From Rotaria macrura (taxonomy: Eukaryota; Rotifera; Eurotatoria; Philodinida; Philodinidae), in the NCBI GenBank assembly GCA_900239685.1, contig OENT01000802.1, positions 1 through 64,000 on the forward strand: a stretch of DNA of 64,000 nucleotides, given 5' to 3'. Below the pieces are notes generated by a model, which did not search any database, was not told the DNA's origin, and saw nothing but the letters and a program-made list of their open reading frames with translations. Made by a program: the position numbers and the translations under genes. This document shows positions 27,501-39,900 of the stretch, piece after piece. Within the stretch, counting starts at the first letter, position 1. Every line of letters begins with the position of its first letter.

Positions 27501-30500
27501 AACATGATCAATTAATCCCAAATATATTGAAAATCATTCGCCATGTTTAATTTCGTCCTGACAAGACATACTTTCCTACTGAAATTTTTCGACATAATTA
27601 TACAGACAAATACAATATAATTTGCACTGGTTTTTCTCTCACTGTTTAATCGAATGATTCGTAAATAAGACTGAGTAAATACAAGATGCTGCTTGTTTAT
27701 CTCTGCTTTTTATTCAAAAGTCAACTTTTATTTCGTATTCTTTCCATTCTTCTTTAACTTCTGTTCTATAGGTCCTATCTTATCCTATACGAATAAGCTA
27801 AATACAGCAGCAGGCGAGCATCCTCACTTCTCATCAACAACTCGTAAGATAAACACCATTGCGACTGATAAAGAGAGCATACCATTTTCTCAACAATCAC
27901 GAACAACAACTCTAACTAAAAGAGATAATCGTGCGTTTATTTCTACCGTATACGAAAGTGATAGCGACCATCCGACAAACGGGACATATTTAGAATCAAG
28001 GAAATCAACCAAGAAACCATCTCATTCTATTTTATCCCAGAAAATGTCACGTGTAGCAGCCGAATCACATCCTAATTATGAAAAAGAAACATATAAACCT
28101 GATCATCATACGCAAACAGCACCAATCGATTATTATGATCATACAACGAATACTGATAGAAATTATGAGGTTCAGAATAATGATATCGATCGTTACAATT
28201 CTAAATCAAGGCAAGATAAAATTTTGACACCGAGAAAATATCCTTCCGAAAATTTCGAATCATCAACTAATGACAGTCAACAAGGATCAAACAATAGTAG
28301 AGTACTCGGTTACGGTGAGAAAGCAATTATACCAACAAAATACAAACTTCGACAAGCACGTATTAATAAACTACTAGATGATCAAAGAGGCGACACTTCA
28401 TCGTCGGACTTATTAAGACACTCAATACAATCAGAAAGATTACAAACGAACCAACAAAATCAATATGAAACTGTATCAGCAAAACAAATACCAGAAAAGG
28501 CGCCACTGCAATACGAAAGGCGTGCATATCTTCGATCTTCAATCACAGATAGCCGACCGCTATCATCATATGAACTTCCATCTGTTCCGAATGAACCAGA
28601 ACAAGTTTATAATCAAAATAAATCAGAAAAAACTACAGGAACAATATCATCAAGCGATAATCAAGGACATTACTCGTCTTTCTCACAAATTCGCTCAAAT
28701 AAAGAAACAAAAATCTATGAAGAACAAGGAATTTTACCAAATCACAGTCGTACTTATTCAAACAATACAGAGCTAGTGAATAGTCCATATAAAATTATTT
28801 CGACCAAAGTTGAATTACGAAAAAGTCCATCGGATAATACTGTATATAATAATGAATCTGACTATAAAAAAATGGAATTAGTATTCAAAGCTACTATTGA
28901 AGGTCCTGATATTCAAACAGAAGCTAATCCGGCTAATTATTCATTAGCTCCTAATAAAAATCTTTCAGCTTTAATATTGACTGATAATAAACAAACTGGA
29001 CCAAGTCAAGTATTAACAAATAACAACAGAAAGCAGAGTATATCATCACATGACCATGATTTTTATCAACCAATGGAAAGAGCAGCAATAAATCAACCTG
29101 CTAATAGTACAAACGATCATCAATATGATACTCATCATCCTGACAATCGCTCGACTTATTCGAGTCATGAATTACCAAACAATGACAAATTTCAATCGAG
29201 ACAAGACAATCATAACCTTAATACTCTTTCAGCGCCAGCATCAAAGTCAGTAGAAAATCAATCATCTTATAATTTTGATCAATCAAACAAACGCCAAGCA
29301 ATTGATGAAGACAATTATGAAAGAGAAAGTGTAATAATGGGCCATAATTCACAATCTAAATTATCTTACAATGAAGATGTTAAGCGCAATTTGAACAATT
29401 CATCACTGAGAAACTTTTCAACTCCTAATAACATAAACAGTGTTGACAACGAAGTGTTTCAACGACACGCCAGCATCTCAACGATGACTAGTAATAACGA
29501 TAATCAATCACGACGACCATTCAATAATGTGAATCAGTCAACAGAAAGAAAAGTTGTGCCTCACACAAGTGAAACCTCACCATCTAAAATTTCTCCTAGA
29601 GTGTCTACAGTTTCTGACATCGATATGTCATCTCAAAGATCAATCAAAGATCAACAGGTTGGATATAAGTCATTAGACAAAAGTCCTAGACATGATACAC
29701 CTGAATCGAAACTAACTGGCGAAGGACAAAAAAAACGAGATGATGTAAAAGAATCACCACAGACAAGTGGTACAGATGATGACAATGTTAGCATTAAACA
29801 ACAAAAGGAATCGAAAGGGGAACAATCTGAGGAAGAGAAATCAACAACCGGAACGCCGTCTATTAGCCAAAATGAAGACGAAGATCACAGTGACGATAAT
29901 GAAGACGAAGATCGCAGTGACGATAATGAAGACGAAGATCGCAGTGAAGATAATGAAGAGGAAGATCGCAGTGACGATAATGAAAATGAACATTCAAACA
30001 GCGACACATATGATGATGATGATGATAATCGATCACGATCTCCTACTCCTGAGCCCAAAAAGAAAAAGAGAGGCTTTTTTAGCCGTCTTTTCAAATCCAA
30101 ATCCAAATCGTAAAACAACTGACAAAAACGATAAAAACAGTAGCAATCTGATACTTACGGAAAAATCAAAACATTAAGATTCAAATAGAACATGTAATTC
30201 AATTTAATTATTCTTATTCTTATTTTTTTTTCGTTTATTTATCTTTAATTCATTCTTTCCAACAAATTTCTTAGTTTTCCGCCTGTTTAGTACTGGATGT
30301 CATTTTTATGCTTTATGATATGTTGTTTTATTTTGTTTCTCTTGTGTTGAAGGTAAAGAATTATCTTAAAAAAATGCAATGAAGGTCGTTACCTTATTGT
30401 GACAAGTAGTCATAAGAAAAAGAATGAGAGATTTGTGTAAATAAGGATTGGAATGTGTATGCGTGGGTAATATTATACGTCGAAATAGAAAGTACTGTTA

Positions 30501-32518
30501 TCAACGTAGAATAAAAAAAGAAAAGAATAAGAGCTAGATATCTATTTGAGAAATATTTGGTGTGCTATTACTTTTTTTTTGCTTTTTCTTATTTATTTAA
30601 AGGTAAAAAACCAATCGAGATAACTGTTCGGACTACTGATGGGCCTCATTTGTATACACCTGGTATCATACCACCAAGATCACATTCCACATCAACAACT
30701 GATATAACGGACGAGGCAACTGAAAAAACGCCATTTGATAAGACACATTTATTCCGGCAGACACCTGAGCTCCATAACACTATTGACGACGAAGACGACG
30801 ACGACGACGACGACGACGATTTCGATACAAAAATGAGCGGTCCCAAGCGACATCGAAATCTTTCAAATGCGAATCGACCATCATTGAGAACCTTCAAAAA
30901 TGATGGTACACAATCAGAAGAAAAATCTACACGAAATGTTGGTACCATGTCTGAGCTCGTTCGGAAAAATGATTTTGGTCATAATGTACAACAAACATCA
31001 ACAGGAACTCAAACTCTTGCCTTAAATGGACAACAAGAAAAAGTTCATAATCACTTATCACCCCCCGGCGATGCACCAGGCAATCGAATTCCATACCAAA
31101 CGCATTCTCCGTTGAGAAAGAGTCTAGATGAAGATAGGTTACCTTCACCAATATTAATCAGACCAGACAATTATTCTAATTATCAACATCATACACCACA
31201 GACCCGGTTGTCAAATAAGCATCGGTCTTCTTCGACATCTTATCTTCCGTATTTTAAATCACCACAACCTAGCTCACAACATATTATTCCTATGCATGTA
31301 GTTTCACCACCATTTGATTATCGTTATGGATCAGAAGAGAAACAGCAAAATAGTAGTTCACCATCTAATGAATATGTTAAAAGATCAATACCAATGCCAA
31401 ATTATGCACGTAACGTAAAAAATCGTCGAGAAATGACTACGACGGAAACTGATACTAGTCTTGATGGTATGACATCTCCACAACATCGAGGTGCTCAAGT
31501 AGATTCACCATCAAAAAGAGATTTCGGTACAGTAACTAATGGAGAAACAAAATATCCAGATAATCTTAGCACACCAATATCGAAAACACAACATACAAGA
31601 TCAGATTCATCATTAAATAAAAATATTCATAGATCAAGCCAGTATATTTCATCGCCGACATCAACACAAAAAAGTTATCCGATGACAACAACTTCGAATA
31701 ATTTTTACGCTAATAATGATAAACATGCAGATCCTAATAGCAGTAAAGTACCGGTATCACATCAAACTCCAACATTCTCCTATCCTGACGAGAAAATTTA
31801 TCAGCAAATCGAAAACAATGATGATTTTCGAGACACAAGACAACCATTGAAGAATAAATCGAATGAAGAAGAACAAGAAGTAAACACATCCCTTTACAAT
31901 AAACAGCCGAATTACACTAATGGTGAAGCATTACGTAGTGATAGTTCAGTTTTATGGCAACCAGAAACTCTTACACAACCGAATTCGTTACGAGGCTTAC
32001 GCGATCAAAATCAATTATCTATGTCGAAAAGTTCTGATAGTCTTTCTTTATCACGAAAAAGCAATTCAATAAAACTTCGAAATGCTCATGAAGAAGAAAT
32101 ATTATCAGATACTAATTCAGCAATATACAATTTTGCAACAGAACATTTTATTGACCAACCTACAGATAATGAAACAGCTGTTCCATTTGAACGAAAATTC
32201 GTTCACGAATTAAATCGTGAATTTGCAACAGATGATAATAACAATATTCGGTCATCAACATTAAAACATGATGATTCACGACCAAGAAGCAGTCAAAGTA
32301 TTCCGCTGTCTGTTCTCAATACATCACGAACATACCTTTTTGAGAAACAAGCTCTTCAAGGTAACAGTGTACGTCAATCAGAAACAAATGATAATTTCTT
32401 GTTAGCATCATCACCACAATTACGCTCATTAGATACATCATTTCGTGATGATGATCTAGAAATACTTCCACGAAACAACGTACAAGGTACAACGAATTTG
32501 AAGGGACACGAAGTATAA
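18518..32518 (+). CDS. Ankyrin / F5-8C-like / SAM-like protein with alternative tails
   Basis: Nineteen shared exons, all in phase: 18518-18598, 18669-18816, 18870-18936, 19005-19176, 20323-20398, 20464-20544, 20593-20680, 22075-22223, 22314-22406, 23296-23343, 24539-24655, 24714-24816, 24890-24987, 25049-25236, 25303-25359, 26334-26394, 26464-26592, 26645-26743 and 26892-26966 (643 codons). They join tail A (27772-30113, total 1423 aa) or tail B (30603-32518, 1281 aa). Ankyrin repeats span about residues 60-287 (TPLIIATGKG, ILLVHGADPNKQ, TALNLAVYRQ, LLEFGMDPNIRD, NVTPLHVAARSQ, LLVSNGADQNIANNRGET). A galactose-binding-like F5/8C module covers about 340-490 (AWVIFDLKREYDITGIKIMG, FIRVFILDNYGG, IRIKLIGFFG). 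A SAM-like helical segment covers about 490-540 (LIDLLRQYKLENSLSKLL). A beta-rich region, about 543-643, ends at EIVV. No signal peptide or TM segment, so probably a cytoplasmic scaffold. I do not know an orthologue with this order. Confidence 0.75.
20545..20592 (+). other. 48-nt in-frame intron
   Basis: GTAGATTTC...TTCTTTCTTAG inside an ankyrin repeat. It is a multiple of three and has no stop, so the frame is open through it, but removing it restores the repeat as AARLGHDQCLQKLLEFG. Confidence 0.7.
22475..23215. mobile_element. Non-autonomous DNA transposon, MULE-like, in an intron
   Basis: Both ends carry arrays of a short motif around GTCGAC: on the left 22491-22620 (AACGTCGACGG, AATGTCGACAG, AATGTCGACAA), on the right the inverse copies (23105-23205). 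Terminal matches are GTAGC(C/T)AAA(C/T)GTCGA. The element is flanked by a 10-bp direct repeat TCTTCTTTTC (22465-22474 and 23216-23225); Mu-type elements make 8-11 bp duplications, mostly 9. Inside, minus strand 22813-23133, is a basic coiled-coil-like frame (KLKELRRRYEEQTIKLNEYH), possibly a transposase relic. The pyrimidine-rich duplication could be chance. The insertion lies in the 22407-23295 intron of the ankyrin gene and is removed by splicing. Confidence 0.6.
25441..25656 (+). CDS. Possible early alternative terminal exons of the ankyrin gene
   Basis: After the exon ending at 25359 (phase 0) there are two further exons with good sites: 25441-25505 (acceptor CTCATAG, donor GTAGAG) and 25596-25656 (acceptor TTTCACAG). 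They join in phase 2 and end in TAG, reading RISDELSIISNFITTSQAYL then NRSTNSGLWYN and HHKNHMSVQ. An AATAAA follows at 25872-25877. Used together they would end the protein straight after the first SAM helices and drop the beta-rich region and both tails. It may equally be a relic. Confidence 0.35.
27437..27470. repeat. (CTG)n/(CTA)n trinucleotide run
   Basis: GTTGCTGCTGCTGCTGCTGCTACTACTACTATG in the intron before tail A, not coding. Confidence 0.8.
27772..30113 (+). CDS. Tail A alternative terminal exon (disordered, acidic then basic)
   Basis: Acceptor TTCTATAG, then GT completes the split Gly codon (VVG-PILSYTNKLNT). The 780 residues are Ser/Asn/Gln/Asp-rich with no domain. Near the end are four 9-residue repeats, EDEDRSDDN type (29874-29981), then a run of Asp (DDDDD) and a basic-amphipathic end KKKKRGFFSRLFKSKSKS. 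The tail end resembles polybasic membrane- or nucleic-acid-binding segments (inference). Poly(A) signal AATAAA at 30510-30515, only 88 nt before the tail B acceptor. Confidence 0.7.
29874..29981 (+). repeat. Four tandem 27-bp coding repeats
   Basis: GAAGACGAAGATCRCAGTGA-type units of 27 bp encode EDEDHSDDN, EDEDRSDDN, EDEDRSEDN and EEEDRSDDN. Confidence 0.95.
30510..30515 (+). terminator. Poly(A) signal for the tail A transcript
   Basis: AATAAA 397 nt after the tail A stop and just upstream of the tail B exon, as expected for alternative terminal exons. Confidence 0.5.
30603..32518 (+). CDS. Tail B alternative terminal exon (disordered)
   Basis: Acceptor TTATTTAAAG at 30602, then GT completes the same split Gly codon as tail A (VVG-KKPIEITV). 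638 residues, Ser/Pro/Asn-rich, with an Asp run (about 30785-30821) and a candidate basic patch GPKRHRNLS. No similarity to tail A beyond composition and no known domain. Stop TAA at 32516-32518; AATAAA at 32827-32832. Confidence 0.7.
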
Positions 32519-35500
32519 TCATATGATATTTGTATTTTATCTTTAGCTTTAAAATAATCAAACGATAATTTTCGATTTATAAACTTTATAGACACCGGTT
32601 TTTTTACGAAGAAAAAACAACAAGTCTATTTTCGACGATGTTTTAGCGTACCTAACACGTACATTTTTTTTTCTATTGTATGCTTTTAGCCCGTGATAAT
32701 CAAAAAACTCTAAATTACTTTTATTTCATTCGAATTCTATTACTCTTCGGAATCATGAACAGTGATGACATGGCTTTGTCTACCTTTAGTTTTTTTTTTA
32801 TGATGAGTATGTCGATATTAAGAATGAATAAATAAATCATACTTTAGATTTCTACTCTGTCGTTTGGCATTCGACAAAATAATAAAACATCTTTAGATTT
32901 GAAATTTGATAATACCAGCATAAGAACTTCAACTTGAATTTTAAGAACTTATATTTTAAATATTTCAATGACTGCACAAAGTATTTATGTCGAATTATCA
33001 AGTTTAATAATATCAATGATAGAAATCATTCAGAAAAGAGGTAAACATGTCTAAATAGGAAGATCTCAAACAGCGAAATAGTTTGCTTTAAACTTATTCA
33101 CTATTGTCTAGAATGAATAAATCATCGAAAACTACTTTCTAGTGTTTTGCTTATTTAAATATTCATCTTTGAAAGAATGAATGAATAAGTAAAATAGTTC
33201 AGGCCATAAAGTTGATCAATAAACTTGATTCAAGATTTCATTCATTCATTCTATTATGTTGGCGTTGAATTAAAGAAAAAGAGTCGAAAACAAAAGCAAC
33301 ATCAGATATCAGTTTTGAAGAATAATAGGATGCACATACACATATCTCATACGTGATCAAAACATGTATGAAATGGTTTTTAGTATGTTTTTAATCAATA
33401 GTTCTAACATTGTCCTATCACTCATATTAAAAACTTGAAGTCGACGTAAAATTCGATTCATATTTTATTTTCATTCATTTCGATCACGAGAAAAACTAGT
33501 ATTACAATGGAACAAAGTATAATACAACAATTATACTTCTTGGAGAATACTAAGCATCATTTTATTTATTGATTATTTTGTTTCATTACATTAAGTACAG
33601 AGCATAGTTTGAAGGAAACATAAATGAAGATTTCAAGTATTTCTAAATTACTGACAGGCTTGTTCAAATTGTAAAAATGAATTCGTGTATACGTAATTAA
33701 CAGCAACTATTCACTTTATTCTGATTTTTTAACGGTATAGAAGCTAATAAATGAAACAGAAAAATAAAATAAAATTCAAGAATCGATAAAAACTAGATAA
33801 CCGGTATGTAGCAGTTTTACTTTCTTCGTCAAATATTCATCTAAAACAAAATACTTCAGTACATGCATGTAACATTTTTTGATAAGAAAAAACGAAGGTC
33901 ATTATCTATCTTCTCTATAGAGTAAATAAACTAGAAAAAGAAAAGAAGATGTCGTCCTCCAATTTTTCTAACTGTTTATAATATTTTTCTATTTGATTTT
34001 CTTATCATGATTACACTAACTGCTGCTCGTACACCTTACAAATATATTGCAAATAGTTCAGAACGATAACTGATGCCTGATACGACAACTAGAGGCATGT
34101 AACGAAATCAGATCAACTATTCACCTATGAATTAATTTCAAAATCAGAGAGTTGTTGGACTCAACTTGCTGTTTATTGAACATCATCTATATCGAGTGGC
34201 AAGTTTTGTGCATTCGACTGGTGTCTTTTCGAAGCGTTTTCAATCGATGAAAACCATTAAATTCTTTAAAAATACTGGAGAAAACACAAATAAATTTTCG
34301 AAATACAGCCATCTCTACAATTGTAGTATCAAAAATATGTTTGTGTCCCTAACAAAATCTGTAATTCTCAATGAAACGTACCAGTTAACATTTTAGACAA
34401 CATCACTATGTCAAATATGTTTTTCCTATAGATATGTCTGTTGCTAACGAATAGTCTTATATATGTGAAGATAATTATATAATCATCTTGCCAAACGACC
34501 ACCTGCAAAAACTAGAGAGATACAGAACAGTTAGACGAACTCGAGTACAAAAATCCAATATTTACTTTAATGACGATAAAAAATGCTAACAATCACACAC
34601 GAAGTTATCAATCACAATTACAACATGGACAATGATACTTAAAATATATCTTCTTGACATCGATCGAATTCAGACTGATTCTATTTTTATCCAAGCTTGA
34701 TGCATTTTTTACTTATTCTCTTCTTTTGGGTTTCGATCAGTAAATATTTTCTTACTTGCTTGTTCATGATATTAGAAAGTCTGTTTGTTTATCAAGTGTA
34801 ATTGATTGCAATCGTTTGTGTTACGTTTATTTTTCTGCTGCTGATATGATTCTTATTTAATTAGGATAGATTTGAAAGAAAAACATATTCTTGGTAATGC
34901 AATGGTGTTTATATTTTTGTTTCATACGGGACATGAAGAATGGACAGTTCGAAATCTGACACGCATTGTAGAGGAACTCAATAGATATGATGAAATTCAG
35001 AAATTTCTAATATTACTTTGCTAATTCATTTCAATCGTCTAAATTGCCAAAATCTTTTGAAATATATATTTGCAAACATTATTTTCACAGGAGGGTAACC
35101 CTATGATTTGACAGTATGATCAATGAGTTTTACTTCAAATAAAAATTTGTTGAGAACAGAATATTGCAGTATAACTACAAATTATTCATCGAATAATCAT
35201 AGTACAGAGAATCGATGATAGCAGCTCAAGAATTTCACATATTCGATTGAACCATTTTCATATTTTGTCAATCACGAGCAAAACTTAGTTTTCAAAAAGA
35301 TTTACAACAGAATAACAAATTCATTTTAAACTAATTGATATTTTTAATGAACGAGAATGAACGAGAATCTATTTAAAAGCATCATTGATAAAGAATTAAT
35401 AATTTTGAATGCATCTTTTCATATACATACTTCGTCTTTATCATAAAATACATATGACGATTACACATGTTGAAACTTACTAATCATCGTTCTCTTCATA

Positions 35501-36974
35501 TGAAACTCATACGAATCGAAGAGGATATTGGGCAGACTTGAAAAGTGAACTTACTGAATTCAATTGAAGAATTCTTATTGAAGTTTTTAATAGCTGCAAA
35601 AGAGACCACTGCATTAAAAAAATTATCTACGGTGTACTTTATCGATAACATTCATGTTTGCGTAATATCATCTTAACTGAATAAAAGTAAAGAAGTCTAT
35701 AGTCTATCAAAGTTCACCATCATGAAGTATTTTCATAGGATTCTATTCTTACTATACAATGCTTCGGTATAGTGTCTTTTATTTTCTCCTGAAACAGACG
35801 TTAAAATTATTTTGTTTCCAACTTTTAAATAGATGCAAACAACTATCTTATATATATATATGTATATATACTAAGTAAGCAGTTGGTATAAAGTTTTCCT
35901 ATATTAGGATCAATCATGATTTATGAATTAATAAGTTCAAATCAAATAATCACACAAGATGATAAACTAGAATATATAAATAAAACATTGGATAAAATTC
36001 GAATTTCATTTATTAAATAGTAGATTAGATTCCATGCTACATTTACATTTCTTCTGCGAGATTCCGTACGCCAATAGCTGATATTTAATGTGTGGTTTAT
36101 TCTTGATTCGAAATGCTTGTATGAGATATTGAAAAATACAAATATATTTTATATGTAATAAAATTATGAAAAACTCAATGTTTAGCTGTGTGTAACAACA
36201 ATGTGGTTCAACAGATTAAAATGAATTTCATACAGTTTGACGTCATCTTTTGCCAGCAAGAAAATTCAGATAAAAAATTGACAAAGACTTAATAACGAGA
36301 TTATTCAGTACATCAACTTTCTTACATTCAATAGCGAACAGTTCATCTAATGTATACAAAGTGATGGAGTTACTTTCTTGTTCTTTTCGTTTATATTTCG
36401 AATGCCTTTTCTTTTTCTGCAAGACTAATGATTATAATGTAAACTACAGAAAGAAGAGAAGAATGCGCGAACTGCTGAGATCAGCGATGGCAATGATTAA
36501 TGAATGAGTCGTGATGAATGCTTGACATATAGTTGAATGATAACATGTCCCTAATTACTATATTTGCTTTTCGTTCATTCAAAGTATAACTCGTATACGA
36601 GAGAATCCTATTGCTGCGCTGCTCTAACAATAATTCTTATCAATCGATATCAATTTTTCAGATATTAAGAAAAGATTAAATCTGTAGTAATAGAAAGAAT
36701 CTTTTGAGAAGAGAAGCTAAACTTTTGATTTCACAATTTAAAGAAAGATGTCGCCAAGAATCTGAAAGTTTTCATGAGAAAATCATTTTGTTAATATAGC
36801 ATTACATTTTCGGAAAACGAGATATATGCCTCGATAAATGAATTTGTTTTCTTGTTCATCTCATTCAGCTTAACACGAATACACATGTGATATACATGTG
36901 TTATATGCTTTTTCTTTCTTTCTCTCATCTTCTTTTGTGTTGCTTGTATTTTCATTTTCATTTTAAGATTTTGA
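32519..36974. other. Intergenic, no gene seen
   Basis: 4.4 kb of AT-rich DNA holding the tail B 3' UTR and the Argonaute promoter. A frame at 34166-34396 lacks coding character. No RNA gene recognised. Confidence 0.5.
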
Positions 36975-39900
36975 ATGTCAGCAGCTTCTTATCATTATAC
37001 ATCTTCCGCCACTTGTGGTGGAAATCGTGGACGTATACGAAAACGTAAGTTGGGACTCATTTTAATATACTGATTTAATGTTAAACTATACTTATCTATA
37101 GCTCGTTACGACACACGTAATAAAGATACTATTTCATCGCCACCTTGCATGACACCAAACGCACATAATTATAATCATCATCCATTATCATCAGTTGCAG
37201 ATGTTTGTAACCGTATTAGTCAAGTTTCATTTGAAACTCATCAACATATAAATGCCACTCGAAAACGTAATCGTTCCGCAGAACCTCGTCATTTAGATAA
37301 ACCTCATGAAAGTCGTCCACCATCAGTAAACGCTATTCGATCTGTTGTACCTGATCGATTACAGCAAGATCAAATCCCTATTTGCTCTCGACCAGACTCT
37401 GGTGGCAGTAAAGGACAACGTATTAAACTTTATACCAATCATTTTAAATGTAATTTACCTGATAATCTTGCTATTGTAAGTAGAATTTTATATTGTTAAG
37501 CAAAAGAAAAAATTCAAAGCAATGATCTATTGTTTTAATGTGTTGTCTTTTTGTTTTTCACAGAATCAATATACTGTTCATGTTAATGTATTTAAACGTG
37601 GTAAATGGTGTAATGCAAATAAACGTCAGCATAATCGTTTTGAAATAGTACAAAAGATTCTTGTACGAGAATCTAGTAATCTACCGTTTGTCTGGTAAAT
37701 AGAAAAAAATACCCTTTGTCATTTTTTTTCAGGACATATTTTCACATAAAAGTTAACTTTTCTTTAATTGTCTAAGTATTCTGCATGGTGTTCTTTACTA
37801 TTCTCATCTAGACGCATCGTAATTATTTACTTCTAGTTTTCTTTATTGTTCTCTCGATTCATAACATGAGAATCTGCTATAAATCGAATGAGAGTAAGAT
37901 TTATTTATTTACTTTGCATGTTCCATGCGATTCAAAGATCACAAGGCTCGAGCAAATGTCTGTACACTGAGAAAAAGAAATTTGATTGGATGTCAGCAAA
38001 GGTTTTTATCATCGGATTTTTGTACTATGTTTTTAGAATAGTGTTCAGTTCGATGAACAATTCAATTGTATATTCACTATTTCTTCACTTTCTGACGGGC
38101 AAAAAAGCATCGATCGTTTCTAACTAATGGGTATGAGACTCACGATATTCACTTGATACCATTCGACTTCATATTAAAGCTAAAGCTTAATCTTGATCAG
38201 AATAAAAATAAATAGAAACGAGTTATCAATCATGTCCTACGGAGAAAAAGTCATGGATGTTATTATGAAATATTATCCATGAGATCAAGATGTTCGAAAA
38301 AAAATAAAAATACATCTGTATCGCTTAAAACTAGCCCATTTAGTCACCTGTCGAGCTGTTCAAGCGGGATGAAATCACAGTTTTTTTTCTTCGTCTACGC
38401 AATATCTCATGGCATTGAGACTGAAAGAGGCTAATTTTGTGTTCGATTACGTAAATAAATCTCCCCGACTAATGCTGAAAGCTTCATTATATTTCAAATC
38501 TTTGTAACTGTTTTATGATGAAATTTTGGTATGTGATGGAATCACACGAAAATGAACTTTCATACTAATTATTGTTGAAAGAATTCAAAAACTTAGCTAA
38601 ACCATTAATGTAATAGAAAAACAGTCTACGTATATAACATGTAGTTTAGATAACGAGCTAAGTGTAGGAAAAGCATTACATTTGGAAAACTATTAGCTTT
38701 GAATATTTGTAAGTAGAAAAACAAATCTTGACTGAATCACCCACAACAATATATTTACTCTACAAAAGTAAATAAATCTTTTTGAAGAAGTACAAAATGC
38801 AGTCCTCCTGTTATCATTGTATAATATATCGAAGAATCAATTAACAAATAGGAGATGCTTTCAAAGAATCTGTATTAAAAATTGACTTTTACCACTTATG
38901 CGACATTCCTCTTCTCATACGATTTGTTTTCGTATGGAAAACTGTAACTGTGCAAGTAAAAAATGCATCAAATTATATTACATACATTTTTTTGTTAGAT
39001 AATTATATTGACATAGGCTAATTGAGTAGGTCAACATTGCACACCGACGTGTATCGTGACATGAACCGACTACTGTACAGGTTATTGGACAATTCTGAAA
39101 GTTACAACGAAAATGAACATGTTTTTATCGAAGTACTCAATGTGCGAAAAAAAAATCAATGATCTACAATAAGCGAACAAGTTTATTGAACTAGCTTTGC
39201 TTAATAACCTGCACGAAGACGTATTTACTTCTCATTGCAACTTTGCAAACTATATGATGACTATACTACGGTGTCTACCGACTAGATTTCAGATTACATT
39301 TTCATTAGTTTCATATTTTTCAGATGTTTGCATTAAGGGTGGCGCTTTTCCTTTCCTTTCTAAGGAACGTTAAACTTTCGTTTTGAGTTTTTTAAAGTAT
39401 TTTCTGAATTGAGCAGCATCAGCTGCATTATTTTCTTCCATAAAATATGAAAAACAGTAAAGAAAGTATTCGAATTCGCTTTCTTCTAAAGAAAACTCGA
39501 ATGCTAAAAAGCGTCCCTTTCCCAAAGGAAAGTGAAAAAATGCCACACCTAGTTCGCATACATGGCATGTGCAATGAATCAATTTACGTCAGTCACTTAG
39601 ATTCTTTAATAAATGCTTAGTCGACTTCGTAAAGAGAAGGAAGACCAATCTTTACAACAATACTAAGTTAAAAGATGAATGGCAAAAAAGGAAAACAACA
39701 TTGAGATTAAAATAAACCTCTCGCCAACCCCCTCAGAAAATCTGATTTAGAAAAAAACCGAAATTGATTTTTTATTACAGGCCGATGCCCCGTGATCTCT
39801 TCTCTCAGAATATATATATAGGTTTTTGAAAAACGGCTAAGCTTTGACATACTTATGGAAGAAATACTCTCGCCCCTACTATCATATTTTCGCATTTTTG

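Noticed and set aside
27693-27771. ATG-led frame upstream of tail A, hydrophobic like a signal peptide
   Set aside because: A TTCTATAG acceptor at 27764-27771 and exact phase match with the 26966 donor show it is intron; the hydrophobic run is a polypyrimidine tract.
29767-30177. 136-codon Met/Lys-rich frame
   Set aside because: Frame-shifted reading of the tail A acidic repeats.
34166-34396. 76-codon ATG frame in the intergenic region
   Set aside because: No protein-like composition, no splice context, no family.
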